This document shows, piece after piece, positions 25,501 to 31,500 of a stretch of 64,000 bases of DNA. The DNA is taken from assembly GCF_032854445.1 (NCBI RefSeq), contig NC_088302.1, positions 40,554,191-40,618,190 of the forward strand, in the 5' to 3' direction. The stretch's first letter is position 1, and every line of letters begins with the position of its first letter. This DNA is from Liolophura sinensis (lineage: Eukaryota > Mollusca > Polyplacophora > Chitonida > Chitonidae). The notes under the pieces were generated by a model. The model ran no database searches. It had not been told where the DNA came from and worked only from the letters and a program-made list of their open reading frames with translations. The translations under genes were made by a program, and so were the position numbers.

Positions 25501-26776
25501 GGCTCCAATCATCCACAGGTTGCTGAAAGATCTTCCCATGGACAGCCGGAGATGAAGCCAGCATGAGCTGGACTTGAACTCAGAGCCACCACATAGGTGG
25601 GAGTCTCCAGGGACATTGCGCTGCTGGTGTACTACTCACTAGCCCCCTCGCTCCCCCCCTCCCCCCCCCCCCACTTCCTTGCTGTACCTTAATATGCCAC
25701 AGTAATTTACCTCGCGTTACACTTCAAAGACCTTATCAATTTCAAGGACAGAAATATTACCCTAATTCCACAACCTTTGTGCAAATGAACTGGTAACTTT
25801 TGCCTGTACATGTTTAATTTGCCTTAGCGCATCACAAAAAGTATGAATTTCGTCAGTCTAAACGCAATGATGCAGAATAGGCTTGAATAAACATCTTGCA
25901 AACATGTGACAAGGTTGAAGGGTTACAGTATTTCTCCCAAAAACACATTTAGTTAAAGACGCGTGACTCAGATTTGGAAGCAGGTCTACCAAAGGGCTGG
26001 CCTGTAGAAGATATGACAGCAAAACTTCAACTTAATACAGGAAGTATTAATGTCATGAATTTGGTAATTTATGCTAATTAATGAGCACACATGGCATCTG
26101 CGATGGAACATTCCCCTCCTGTGGTTGTGCTTTATATGCATGTAAAATATGCAGTACTTTTTGAGACACAATCCCTAACATTTACTTTATCATTGATTCA
26201 AATACACGATGCACTAAGTGGTGAATTTTGTAACCTATGGTATTTAATATGCACACAGCGAATCAATGACTTAATACTCCCCCCAAGTCATTGTGTTCCA
26301 CATGCATGTAAAACCTGAAGTCATTAAATGCATTACTTTTCAAGATACCACCCCTGACTTTTTTGTTTAACATTGCTTCCCCTGTTATAGGACACTGATG
26401 TATGACACTAGCTGCACCCCTACTTTGTACAGGTGAGCTAAAGAGGGTTTATAGGAGAAACACCTTTCAGTTTCTCCGCCTAACTCAATGTCAGGGGTAA
26501 CTCTGTTAAACAAGTGTCAAGTTACACTATTTCCATTGATTCATACACGTACATGCATACATGCATTCTGTTACCTCAGGTCAATATTCAAGAGCTCCCT
26601 ATTCTACATAATACTTTGTAATGTGAGAATGAGTGTATTTAAATTCACAAACCTGCCACACACAAAAAACTACTCTTTTTCTTCCTTCCAGCTTTAGTCA
26701 CATGGGCAAGGCCGATGAGCCTCTCATCACAGGGGAGAAAGACATCTCTCTGTAGTGTGTGTTTAACCGCCATCAT
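1544..26776 (-). CDS. EXOC1: Exocyst complex component 1 (SEC3), 20 coding exons, 3' end outside window
   Basis: EXOC1/SEC3 is a subunit of the octameric exocyst, which tethers secretory vesicles to the plasma membrane. Its N-terminal PH-like domain binds PI(4,5)P2 and Rho-family GTPases; the rest is coiled coil plus a CATCHR-type helical rod. I joined 20 exons using minus-strand AG|exon|GT boundaries with matching phases. The total is 2155 coding nt, about 718 codons. Rough residues: PH-like region 1-138, coiled coil about 150-280, helical region after 280. Diagnostic blocks against the human protein as remembered: AVKHTLQRD (start), [94 protein letters not shown]. Human EXOC1 is about 890 aa, so roughly the last 160-170 residues are missing, left of base 1. 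Intron sizes run from about 270 bp to 5 kb. Homology is from memory; splice sites and phases are seen directly. Confidence 0.95.
1831..1984 (-). CDS. EXOC1: EXOC1 exon 19
   Basis: It encodes [40 protein letters not shown] and [11 protein letters not shown]. The human counterpart includes RGDLDKAYTKLIRGVF and KTPRDVVMMENF. It has 154 nt and ends in phase 1 at donor GTGAGTTG. Confidence 0.96.
2090..2171 (-). mobile_element. SINE fragment
   Basis: It contains the recognisable pieces ttatacaacagcagccagca and gaggaagccaacatgagctg plus 'cttgaactcaca', in inverted orientation. It is internally deleted relative to better copies such as 4443-4616. Confidence 0.75.
2438..2800. repeat. 40-bp minisatellite, 9 diverged copies
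   Basis: The degenerate unit is about aggtcccctgatttaagag followed by 'gggactggggattgatccc'. The nine copies sit within the intron between EXOC1 exons 18 and 19. They are preceded by a G-rich homopolymer stretch at 2415-2431. Confidence 0.9.
2932..3015 (-). CDS. EXOC1: EXOC1 exon 18
   Basis: The exon has 84 nt in phase 0. It encodes [20 protein letters not shown] followed by ISFVHNFE, matching the human [20 protein letters not shown]. The acceptor is TTTTAACAG and the donor GTAAGACA. Confidence 0.95.
3572..3698 (-). CDS. EXOC1: EXOC1 exon 17
   Basis: It encodes [20 protein letters not shown], then [20 protein letters not shown] and FV. It corresponds to the human [20 protein letters not shown]-type segment of the helical domain. 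It has 127 nt and ends in phase 0. The acceptor is TTTTTCTAG and the donor GTATGTCT. Confidence 0.95.
4314..4394 (-). CDS. EXOC1: EXOC1 exon 16
   Basis: The exon has 81 nt. It encodes [20 protein letters not shown] followed by ADKLDGF. It matches the human [24 protein letters not shown]. The acceptor is CATTTCAG and the donor GTAAGTAGG. Phase 2 in and phase 2 out fit both neighbours. Confidence 0.93.
4443..4616 (-). mobile_element. 5'-truncated tRNA-derived SINE with 15-bp target duplication
   Basis: In inverted orientation it starts with the tttattta tail and the core 'atttcacttatacgacggc', and ends inside the tRNA-related part at 'aactcacagcga'. It is flanked by a perfect 15-bp direct repeat ATTACATTTCCAGAA (4428-4442 and 4617-4631), direct evidence of retroposition. 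It lies 49 bp right of EXOC1 exon 16. Confidence 0.93.
5174..5240 (+). mobile_element. SINE 3' fragment
   Basis: It matches the family 3' part: tttcctcccaccataatgtt, then 'gtgaaataattcttgggcatggc'. Only the tail half remains. Confidence 0.65.
5700..5723 (-). CDS. EXOC1: EXOC1 candidate 24-nt microexon (exon 15)
   Basis: It is a 24-nt segment between a strong acceptor (CATCTCTCTCTTTCAG) and a strong donor (GTGAGTGAC). It would insert RTLNAEAG between NMTE and KMMAELF, keeping phase 2 on both sides. Exon 14 also joins exon 16 in frame without it, so a cassette microexon is the natural reading. No homologous peptide is recognised, so support is from splice signals and phase only. Confidence 0.55.
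6640..8010. mobile_element. Possible inserted element of unknown class
   Basis: This block of about 1.37 kb in the large intron between EXOC1 exons 14 and 15 differs in composition from its surroundings (more CpG). It is bounded by 'gggatccc' palindromes: one at the left (about 6659) and several at the right (7916-8001, including a 23-bp tandem duplication of ttgctaacaaggaacgggat). It contains the inverted pair gttagatggg / ccccatctaac (about 7160 and 7261). No transposase frame was found. The element identity is an inference. Confidence 0.35.
8140..8246. repeat. Short tandem repeat, about 3 copies of 47 bp
   Basis: The repeated phrase is aataatgaccctgttacaga followed by 'tggtattagcctgttatagac', in three diverging copies, intronic. 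Confidence 0.8.
8247..10264. other. EXOC1 intronic sequence without features
   Basis: It is unremarkable AT-rich intron, with a purine-rich stretch of 'gggagggg' motifs near 9410-9475. No exon with SEC3 similarity or in-phase splice pair was found. Confidence 0.5.
10265..10432 (+). mobile_element. SINE 3' part with A-rich tail
   Basis: It ends with 'ctggctgctgtcatataagtgaaataatcttgag', then 'aaaacaccaatcaaa' and (AAATA)n repeats to 10432. The 5' boundary is uncertain. Confidence 0.75.
10725..10789 (-). CDS. EXOC1: EXOC1 exon 14 (acidic linker)
   Basis: The exon has 65 nt. It encodes [20 protein letters not shown] followed by TE/TD, and ends in phase 2. It fills the variable acidic linker that in human reads about MAEAEDLDGG. 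Assignment rests on a good acceptor (CTTAACTTTCAG), a good donor (GTAAGCTGG) and perfect phase continuity with exon 13 and with either exon 15 or exon 16. Sequence similarity alone would not prove it. Confidence 0.78.
10996..11130 (-). mobile_element. SINE, truncated
   Basis: It is an inverted copy: 'tttatttaattagtgtctcat', then caagaatatttcacttataa and 'gcagccagcactatgatggga'. It lacks the tRNA-like head. Confidence 0.8.
11748..11849 (-). CDS. EXOC1: EXOC1 exon 13
   Basis: The exon has 102 nt in phase 0. It encodes [20 protein letters not shown] followed by [14 protein letters not shown]. The [15 protein letters not shown] block is almost invariant in animal SEC3. The acceptor is TTTGAAATCAG and the donor GTAAGTTA. 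Confidence 0.95.
12285..12880 (-). repeat. Duplicated repeat element split by a SINE tail
   Basis: Copy A (about 12290-12600) and copy B (about 12668-12860) share gtgtcttcttttggcaggat, 'gagtccatg', 'tatcatgccaaa', 'acccaggtttgattccagg' and 'aaattggtgttcta'. Copy B lacks about 130 bp of copy A. Between them sits a SINE 3' fragment in plus orientation (12600-12667). The shared element looks like an inverted tRNA-derived SINE of a second family ('tttgattccaggtct' resembles a tRNA B box in reverse). Confidence 0.75.
12931..13181 (-). mobile_element. Near full-length tRNA-derived SINE
   Basis: It is an inverted copy from the tail 'tttatttgattggcgtttta' through the core 'agaacatttcgcttacataa' to the tRNA-like head complement 'ctaggccacgaaggcccc'. 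It is about 250 bp long. The head end lies only 20 bp from the donor of EXOC1 exon 12. Confidence 0.9.
13202..13362 (-). CDS. EXOC1: EXOC1 exon 12 (Ser-rich linker)
   Basis: It encodes [40 protein letters not shown] and [13 protein letters not shown]. This is the low-complexity serine-rich linker between the N-terminal half and the C-terminal helical region. Human has a similar Ser-rich stretch followed by an FDKIFEQVL-type helix. The exon has 161 nt and ends in phase 0. The acceptor is CTTATTTTCCTCAG and the donor GTAATGG. A full-length SINE ends 20 bp away (about 13181), close to the donor. Confidence 0.92.
13500..13660 (-). mobile_element. SINE, old and truncated
   Basis: It contains 'atttattcatttcatttttt', 'tgctgtacttgagaactttgc' and 'cagcattatgggtgaaggaaac', a diverged version of the family core. 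Confidence 0.7.
15076..15165 (-). mobile_element. SINE core fragment
   Basis: Pieces 'gtgtcttgcgctttactta' and 'attatggtgggaggaaacctg', then 'ttgaaacccacagccatctgcag', identify a decayed inverted copy, 95 bp from EXOC1 exon 11. Confidence 0.7.
15260..15362 (-). CDS. EXOC1: EXOC1 exon 11
   Basis: It encodes [20 protein letters not shown] followed by [14 protein letters not shown], matching the human [21 protein letters not shown]. It has 103 nt and ends in phase 1 at donor GTGAGTTC. The acceptor is GCTTCTTCACAG. Confidence 0.94.
15434..15560 (-). mobile_element. SINE, 5'-truncated
   Basis: It is an inverted copy, 'tttatttatttgattggtgt', 'caagaatatttcacttatac', 'gatggtggccaacaatatgg', ending after 'ggggaaacccacagat'. 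Confidence 0.88.
15765..16292. repeat. 176-bp tandem triplication
   Basis: Three copies of exactly 176 bp begin at 15765, 15941 and 16117 (anchor gcaacaaaaaatgctctttt). Copies 2 and 3 are almost identical. Each carries the same 60-codon chance frame on the minus strand, which I do not regard as coding. It lies in the intron between EXOC1 exons 10 and 11. Confidence 0.96.
16400..16555 (-). CDS. EXOC1: EXOC1 exon 10
   Basis: The exon has 156 nt in phase 0. It encodes [40 protein letters not shown] and [12 protein letters not shown]. The [15 protein letters not shown] segment aligns with the human HRDLLRYAKLMEWLK. The donor is GTAAGTCT. Confidence 0.94.
17074..17183 (-). CDS. EXOC1: EXOC1 exon 9
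   Basis: It encodes [20 protein letters not shown] followed by [17 protein letters not shown]. The [11 protein letters not shown] motif is a strongly conserved SEC3 block. It has 110 nt and ends in phase 0. The acceptor is TTTCGTTTCTAG and the donor GTAAGCGG. Confidence 0.95.
17765..17897 (-). CDS. EXOC1: EXOC1 exon 8
   Basis: It encodes [40 protein letters not shown] and DTHT, equivalent to the human [29 protein letters not shown] region. It has 133 nt and ends in phase 1. The donor is GTATGTAA. The acceptor CCTTGGTAG has a poor pyrimidine tract. Confidence 0.9.
18076..18334 (+). mobile_element. Full-length tRNA-derived SINE with 14-bp target duplication
   Basis: The head 'gcgcagttggttagcgcgct' resembles a tRNA A box, and 'gtgagttcaagtccagctc' a B box. 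The conserved core 'ttcctcccaccataatgct' and tail 'aaataaataaataaaataaa' follow. It is flanked by a perfect direct repeat TCTTAGGCAGTACT (18062-18075 and 18335-18348). Little decay suggests a fairly recent insertion. Confidence 0.96.
18415..18455 (-). mobile_element. SINE tail remnant
   Basis: Only 'atttatttgattggtgtttta' remains, 150 bp from EXOC1 exon 7. Confidence 0.6.
18605..18706 (-). CDS. EXOC1: EXOC1 exon 7 (coiled coil)
   Basis: The exon has 102 nt in phase 0. It encodes [20 protein letters not shown] followed by [14 protein letters not shown], with heptad-like hydrophobic spacing. Human has [20 protein letters not shown] here. The acceptor has a long pyrimidine tract (TTTTTTTTCTCAG). 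The donor GTACAT is weaker than the others. Confidence 0.9.
18810..19064 (+). mobile_element. Full-length tRNA-derived SINE with 9-bp target duplication
   Basis: The head is gcctccgtggctcagttggt, followed by 'gtcgctgagggttcagct', the core 'cctcccaccataatgctggc' and the tail 'caatgaaataaataaacaaa'. It is flanked by TCATGGTAA at 18801-18809 and 19065-19073. Confidence 0.94.
19558..19683 (-). CDS. EXOC1: EXOC1 exon 6
   Basis: The exon has 126 nt in phase 0. It encodes [20 protein letters not shown] followed by [20 protein letters not shown] and LQ. It corresponds to the human [22 protein letters not shown] and forms part of the predicted coiled coil. The acceptor is CTATTTTAG and the donor GTATGTTA. 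Confidence 0.94.
20133..20323 (-). CDS. EXOC1: EXOC1 exon 5 (start of coiled coil)
   Basis: It encodes [20 protein letters not shown], then [20 protein letters not shown] and [20 protein letters not shown], then VLDG. The last part matches the human [21 protein letters not shown]. Two acceptors keep phase: TTATCAG at 20324 (used here) and GTGTCAG ending at 20306, which would remove 6 residues. The donor is GTAAGAGC. The same acceptor sequence is repeated many times in the intron to the right, so the choice of 3' splice site should be checked on transcripts. Confidence 0.9.
20295..22010. repeat. Intron-4 array: about 12 units of 116 bp plus 4 of 98 bp, derived from exon 5 acceptor
   Basis: Anchor 'gctgatttctgat' recurs at 20316 (the real exon 5), 20436, 20552, 20668, 20784, 20900, 21016, 21132, about 21246, 21361, 21477 and 21593. 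A second 98-bp form has 'ctgactctgctctgac' at 21674, 21772, 21870 and 21968. On the minus strand each 116-bp unit repeats the exon 5 acceptor and about 30 nt of its coding sequence. The 98-bp units carry exon bases further in, up to 'ggcccagca'. The array thus arose from the exon-intron border of EXOC1. Confidence 0.95.
22116..22179 (-). CDS. EXOC1: EXOC1 exon 4
   Basis: It encodes [20 protein letters not shown] plus Q, matching the human segment LNQRYLRKKIDFVNV. It has 64 nt and ends in phase 1. The acceptor is GTTGCAG and the donor GTAGGTTT. The intron that follows (20324-22115) is almost filled by the exon-5-derived tandem array. Confidence 0.92.
22444..22539 (-). CDS. EXOC1: EXOC1 exon 3 (PH-like domain)
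   Basis: The exon has 96 nt and is in phase 0 at both ends. It encodes [20 protein letters not shown] followed by [12 protein letters not shown]. The [16 protein letters not shown] block is nearly identical to vertebrate SEC3 and ends the PH-like fold. The acceptor is AATATTTCAG and the donor GTTTGTT. Confidence 0.95.
22540..24917. other. EXOC1 intron 2, mostly featureless
   Basis: Apart from the 32-bp repeat at 23183-23345, it holds only AT-rich sequence and a short hairpin at 24508-24537 (gggcctctgg / ccaagaggccc). No exon signal was seen. Confidence 0.5.
23183..23345. repeat. 32-bp tandem repeat, 5 copies
   Basis: The unit is about gcaaatatggcaaggacaca plus 'taaaatacatgt', starting at 23183, 23215, 23247, 23279 and 23312. 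The long minus-strand frames over it are translation artefacts of the repeat. Confidence 0.95.
24918..25048 (-). CDS. EXOC1: EXOC1 exon 2 (PH-like domain)
   Basis: It encodes [20 protein letters not shown], then [20 protein letters not shown] and DLEK, the core of the N-terminal PH-like lipid-binding domain. The true acceptor is the TATACAG ending at 25049. The open frame runs further right to 25091, but using an earlier AG would add residues and break the phase with exon 1. With this acceptor the junction [12 protein letters not shown] aligns to human EXOC1 with no gap. The donor GTAATTG lies left of 24918; the exon ends in phase 0. Confidence 0.93.
25415..25655 (-). mobile_element. SINE, nearly full length, followed by C-rich tract
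   Basis: It is an inverted copy from 'atttatttgattgtgtttta' through 'ggccagcattacggtgggag' and 'agctggacttgaactcaga' to a decayed head 'tactcactagccccctcgct'. A poly-C stretch (25654-25670) follows. Confidence 0.88.
25671..26652. other. EXOC1 intron 1, no further features
   Basis: It is AT-rich intron. An interspersed 'catgcatgtaaaa' phrase occurs twice (about 26137 and 26300), suggesting an old short duplication. Confidence 0.45.
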
Positions 26777-26789
26777 TATTCTGACGGAC
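26653..26789 (-). CDS. EXOC1: EXOC1 first coding exon (start codon at 26776)
   Basis: The exon has an acceptor CTGTCCTCTCCTCAG just right of 26789, then 13 nt of 5' UTR, then two consecutive ATGs (26776-26774 and 26773-26771). The second ATG has A at -3 and G at +4, so it may be the preferred start. It encodes [20 protein letters not shown], then [17 protein letters not shown], which aligns without gaps to the human N terminus. The lysine-rich stretch GRKKK corresponds to the basic phosphoinositide-binding patch. The donor at 26652-26651 reads GTTTGT, and the exon ends in phase 1. Because the exon begins with an acceptor, at least one non-coding exon lies further right. Confidence 0.93.
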
Positions 26790-26904
26790 CTGAGGAGAGG
26801 ACAGCTCCCTCAGTCACCTAAAACACAACAATGTGTTCAAGCTGGATCACTTGATATACCAAGACACACTGTTTCTATTTCACCACATACACCGGACGTC
26901 TGCC

Positions 26905-27035
26905 AGCTACCTGTGAATGGTCGTGGCTGCTCCCCCGGCTCTGCCCTCCCACCATAATGCTGGCTGTGGCTGTATAGGTGAAGTATTCTTGAGTATGGCG
27001 TAAAAACACCAATCAAATAAATAAATAAATAATTA
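26905..27035 (+). mobile_element. SINE 3' half
   Basis: It starts near 'gccagctacctgtgaatggt' and continues 'cctcccaccataatgctggc', 'gaagtattcttgagtatggc' and 'aatcaaataaataaataaat'. The 5' half is absent. Confidence 0.9.
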
Positions 27036-27375
27036 TATATCAAAAGTTGTAGGAATAGAATAACAGTCAATGGCATCTGACAATTATCACCATTGTAACA
27101 ATAAGTCTCAAAAGAAAACAAATACATAATTTGTAATTCATAAACACATTTGAATTAATTTAGTAAAGTATTGATATTTTAAGAGAAAGTTAATGTGACT
27201 ATTTTTATGATGACAGTTTTTTTGATTGCAAATTTGCTGGATTTACCCTATCTCCTATGTATGTCTATGGCCTAGGATGAGAACCACAATAAACCACAAA
27301 GTTGTGGTATATATGTACAAGAACCTCAATGTGGAAACCAAAAAGAGTCAAACGGGAGTCAAAAACAGGAAAACA

Positions 27376-27447
27376 CCCCCCCCCCCCCCCAAAAAAAAAA
27401 CAAACAAAAACAAAACAAAACAAAAAAAAACCAAAAAAAAAAAACCC
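27376..27447. repeat. Poly-C / poly-A low-complexity tract
   Basis: A run of C (about 16) is followed by A-rich (aaac)n/(aaaac)n sequence. Apparent Pro/Lys-rich frames here have no coding value. Confidence 0.9.
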
Positions 27448-28007
27448 TACATTTGTGCACCTTACCCGGTACCAGACAAACCTCCAGCAATAATGTTGCA
27501 CGGCTGTCGGGAGGAGCTTGATTCGATTAAGTCGCTTCAGTTGGTAGTTAAGGGCTAGTGGTCTGATCTATATGTCACTGTGCGGTGAATACTTTCTAAC
27601 ATATACACTGATGCTAACAGTCACCACCACGTCCTAACATAGTTTATTCTGACTTTCGATGATAAGCAGTGCAGACGTGAGATGCCTACTGTTAAAAGGA
27701 GCCTCTGTGACTTTTCATATAAACTTTAACATTCTTGGTTGCTTTGCTTTTTCCCCCACATCGCGCTGTAGAGCGATGGTATGCTTGGATCAAAAGGAAA
27801 GTGAAGATACAAGACGGGCTAATGAAGGTTGCCTAAATTCTGAATTACCACGTCGAGATACCTTAAAGCGGTGCATGTAAGTAGGCGGTGGTTGGCTGTC
27901 AAAATTATGCCGTTGTTGTTGTAATTGACAAGATACAAATTATCACTAGCAGATCCCATGTTTGCTATCTTCAGATTGACATATTCTACATCAATTCTTA
28001 AACTTAC

Positions 28008-28200
28008 AAATGCTCTTCTTGCACACAGGTGGATATCTGTATGCGGGTGTTTACACCAAATATTACTCTTTCATTTCACTTGTCTTCAAAATCCGACGGA
28101 AAACGAAAGGCGGGTCGGGTTCATTATGCGCATGACATACGACCTCCGGAAGTAGTTTGATCTGGGGTCAGTTGCGTTGCTTGGTGCATGTAAACAAAGA
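28008..28200 (-). other. Inferred EXOC1 non-coding first exon
   Basis: Exon 1 of the coding set starts with a splice acceptor, so a 5' UTR exon must lie to its right. The best minus-strand donor before the divergent gene is GTAAGTTT at 28007-28000. An exon from 28008 toward about 28200 would start in the CpG-rich promoter segment. The right end is a guess; no cap-site signal is visible. Confidence 0.35.
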
Positions 28201-28308
28201 TCTGTCAACCGTGGCTAATTTGTCACGGTGTTGTGAGGGTACATTTGTCGGGTAAAGTGGGGTTATATTCTATCAAAAAAAAAACAACAACTCCGAATCG
28301 TCTGTAAA
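28020..28308. promoter_or_regulatory. Putative bidirectional promoter, CpG-enriched
   Basis: This segment lies between the inferred EXOC1 first exon (minus) and the start codon of the plus-strand gene. CpG density is visibly higher than in the AT-rich surroundings (for example ccgacgg, gcgggtcggg, tgcgcat) and stays high into the first exon at 28309-28560. There is no convincing TATA box, as expected for a broad CpG promoter. The divergent arrangement is inferred from gene orientation. Confidence 0.5.
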
Positions 28309-28589
28309 ATGGCTACGGGCCATGCTATGCCCGGTTATGGCGACCCAACAAGGCGATCAAAGTCTGCGTTTCCGTATAGCAGTAGGACCGGGTCGCCTGT
28401 CCGTGTGACTCCGCCGTCGGTGTCCCATGAGGAGCTGAGCCGAATCAAGGAGGAGGCCAGGCTAATGTGGACGCCGACAGAACGCGCAGAGACTACGTAC
28501 GGACTTCATTTTACACAGAAAAGTGTCGCCGTGAAAGCAGTATGTCGCCCCACTTCACCCACCCGAAGAAACAACCCTCACCCATCACC
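28309..28589 (+). CDS. Plus-strand gene exon 1
   Basis: It begins ATGGCTACGGGCC, with context AAAATGG (A at -3, G at +4). It encodes MATGHAMPGYGDPTRRSKSA, a region with SPVRVTPPSVSHEELSR, and RIKEEARLMWTPTERAETTY toward CRPTSPTRRNNPHPS. Codon use is GC- and CpG-rich compared with the introns. It ends in phase 2 at donor GTAAGTCG. Confidence 0.88.
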
Positions 28590-31500
28590 GTAAGTCGATC
28601 ACTGTCAATTACCTCTACAGCAATACGTACCTATTTTTCTAATTTTTCGGACACCTGGTCTGCTTCTTTTAGTCAGTATATATGTAGTTATAATTGAAAT
28701 GCACGATTTCTGTTTTCTCACGTGGTTAGTCCATCTAATGAACAACATAGGCCTATATACATGTACATCTTTATTTCTCTAAAGAACACCAATACCTGTC
28801 CTAAAAAAGTATAGGTTTACAGTAGGCCTTCACCGTATACTTGTACCACAACTTAACGAGCTTATAGGCCTATATAGAGATCAACTTTTATTTTGGCTGG
28901 GCCTTTTCTGCAAGCAACGTTTCGATATGGGCCTAGGCACCGTTATCAAGCATAATTTTCGATAAGTAGAGCAAATATAGATGTTTCAAGAGAAAATTAA
29001 TGAGGCTATTGCGGGGAACATTTTTGACACGACCATGGAAATATCTAGGCTGGTGAAATTCCATCACTCTGGCACTCACATGACCTTATCATAACATTTC
29101 ATACTTTTGTTCATTGTGTAGTTATTGTAGTTATTGACTCTTTTTTTGCGCATGTGCATGTACAGCTACTGCATTATAGCTTACCACAAAACCGACCAGT
29201 ATGTCTCTACTCAGCCGCACAAATCTGTGCGAGTGCACCAAAGTTGAGCCGGGGTCTAGATGTCAGCAATTTAAGGGCACAGACAAGCTGAACTTACATT
29301 ATGTTTCGTAGGGTTTATCTGTGGATTTTACCTGCGCACCATGCCCATTAGTTTTCGCTGTTTAACAAGCAATCGTATAGGGAACCGCACTCTAAGTTTT
29401 TACGCGATTTATTACCACTTTTTGTTACTATACACCGGACATTAACCTTGTTGGTTTTGATGGTTACGCGTGGCCATGGGCAGTCTGGGAAAAATGATGA
29501 GTATTTCACTTGATCAGCGCTCTACCAATGTTTCCCTCACAGTCTACAGTATATAGCCTCTCTAAGTAGTTCTCAACCACAGGTGAGGTAAGAAGGTTTA
29601 CAAACAACTGACAAATTTCCAAATAAACAAACAGTAGGATTAGCTGTAGATCAAGTATCAGTAGCTTGACTAAGCGTCTGTCAGCTTACATGGGATTTAG
29701 GCCTACTACCATCGGTGAAGGTGAGGAAGCCATGACTTCGGTTCAGTGATAGCCCCTCATGGTAGCTCATAACCACAGGTGAAGTAAGAAGGTTTACAAA
29801 CAACTGACAAATTTCCAAATAAACAAACAATAGGATTAGCTGTAGATCAAGTATCAGTAGCTTGACTAAGCGTCTGTCAGCTTATGGGATTACTACCATC
29901 GGTGAAGGTGAGGAAGTCATGATCCCGGTTCAGTGTTACTCCATGTGGTGTACTTTAACTAACAATATACTCTGATATAAAATAAGCATAAATTTAATTC
30001 GCATTTCTTATCCCATTGGTCAGAGTGAGTTACTTCTTATTATGTGGATGCGCGGGTTTAATTAATTAATACATTAATTTTTTAATGGTGTTTCACTTAT
30101 ATTCAACGCCATTCAAGTGTGGAGGAAACCGAAGTGCCAGGGGGAAACTACCGCCCATCACCAGGTGAACTGGTGTAACATAGGCCTATACAAGCACATA
30201 TTTATTTATTTATTTGATTGATGTGTTACGCCGTACTCAAGGATATTTCACTTACGCTACGGCGGCCAGCTTTATAAAGGGAGAAAACTGGACAGAGTTC
30301 GGGAAAACCCACGACCATCCGCAGGTTGCTGCAGACCTTCCTACTACACGCATATACAGGAGGTATAGATCTATTTGTGTTAGATTTGGTCCCCTATAAC
30401 AGATGCTTGTAGTCCTATATCTTTTTTTGACGTGGTTCAATATCCGTAATTATATAGGCCCAAATCTCGTTGTATTTCTCTGTCTGTATCACTATACCAT
30501 GTTACTGACCACGCATGCACTCGAAACAATGTGCAGTCATTTTTTTAAACAGTGCATCAAAAGTAAGTCCCTCCCCCACCCTAAAAAAACAACAAAAAAA
30601 CAATGTTTGACATTTACCAAGATATTTGCCCAATCGTTGTGAAATTTTGCACACAGCATCTCAGTAACCAAGTCAACACACTGTAGCGAGGATTACCCTC
30701 CATGCGCAAACGCATTATCGGTCGGATTTTGAAAATGTTACAAACAGATTGAAGATAATTTTGACTACCTGTACGACCAAATAGTGTTCAAATCGAGTAT
30801 AATCACCACCCTTATGTTTCGCGCTGAGACAGCGAGCTTGCATCATGTTAATAAGGCGTGTGATCCGACTTTGAAGCAGATGTCTTCATCAAGATCGGAC
30901 ACCATCGTAACACGGTTATACATCGCTTGTTTCAGCTGCTCCCACAAATATTTATTGGGACTAAGGTCAGGGGAGCTGTCGTCCATAAAAAGAAATCCAT
31001 TGTCATCTTGAATCTGTTTGTTAAATTTTCAAGATCCAACCGATAATGCATTTGCGCATGCTCACTGGAGCACATCTGTGGTAATCCTTGCTACATTGTG
31101 TTGACTCGATTACTGAAATACTGTGTGCAAAATTTCACAACGATTGGGCAAATATCTTGGTAAATGTCAAAAACAGTTTGGGGGGAAACTTACTTTTGAT
31201 GCACAGTTTATATTTATTTACCAATTACAGATCTATCACCGTTGAAAAGCAAAAACACAGAAACTGGTCAGCCGGATACATATTTAAACAATTTCTTGCA
31301 TTGTGACACTCACCAAATTGTCTTCAACAGAAAATGAGGTGAAAGTACAGACACAGTATACATATGTTTACTAACAATCGGTGAGTGAAAATCTTAACAA
31401 GATTCAGTGTTTTGGTTTAATATACTCTACCTGGATGACTAAAAATATCAATTCCTATACACAACCACCGTTATGTTTTTAATTTGCAGAGCATTTTTGA

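Noticed and set aside
27226-27558. Pro/Lys-rich frames
   Set aside because: Caused by the poly-C/poly-A tract.
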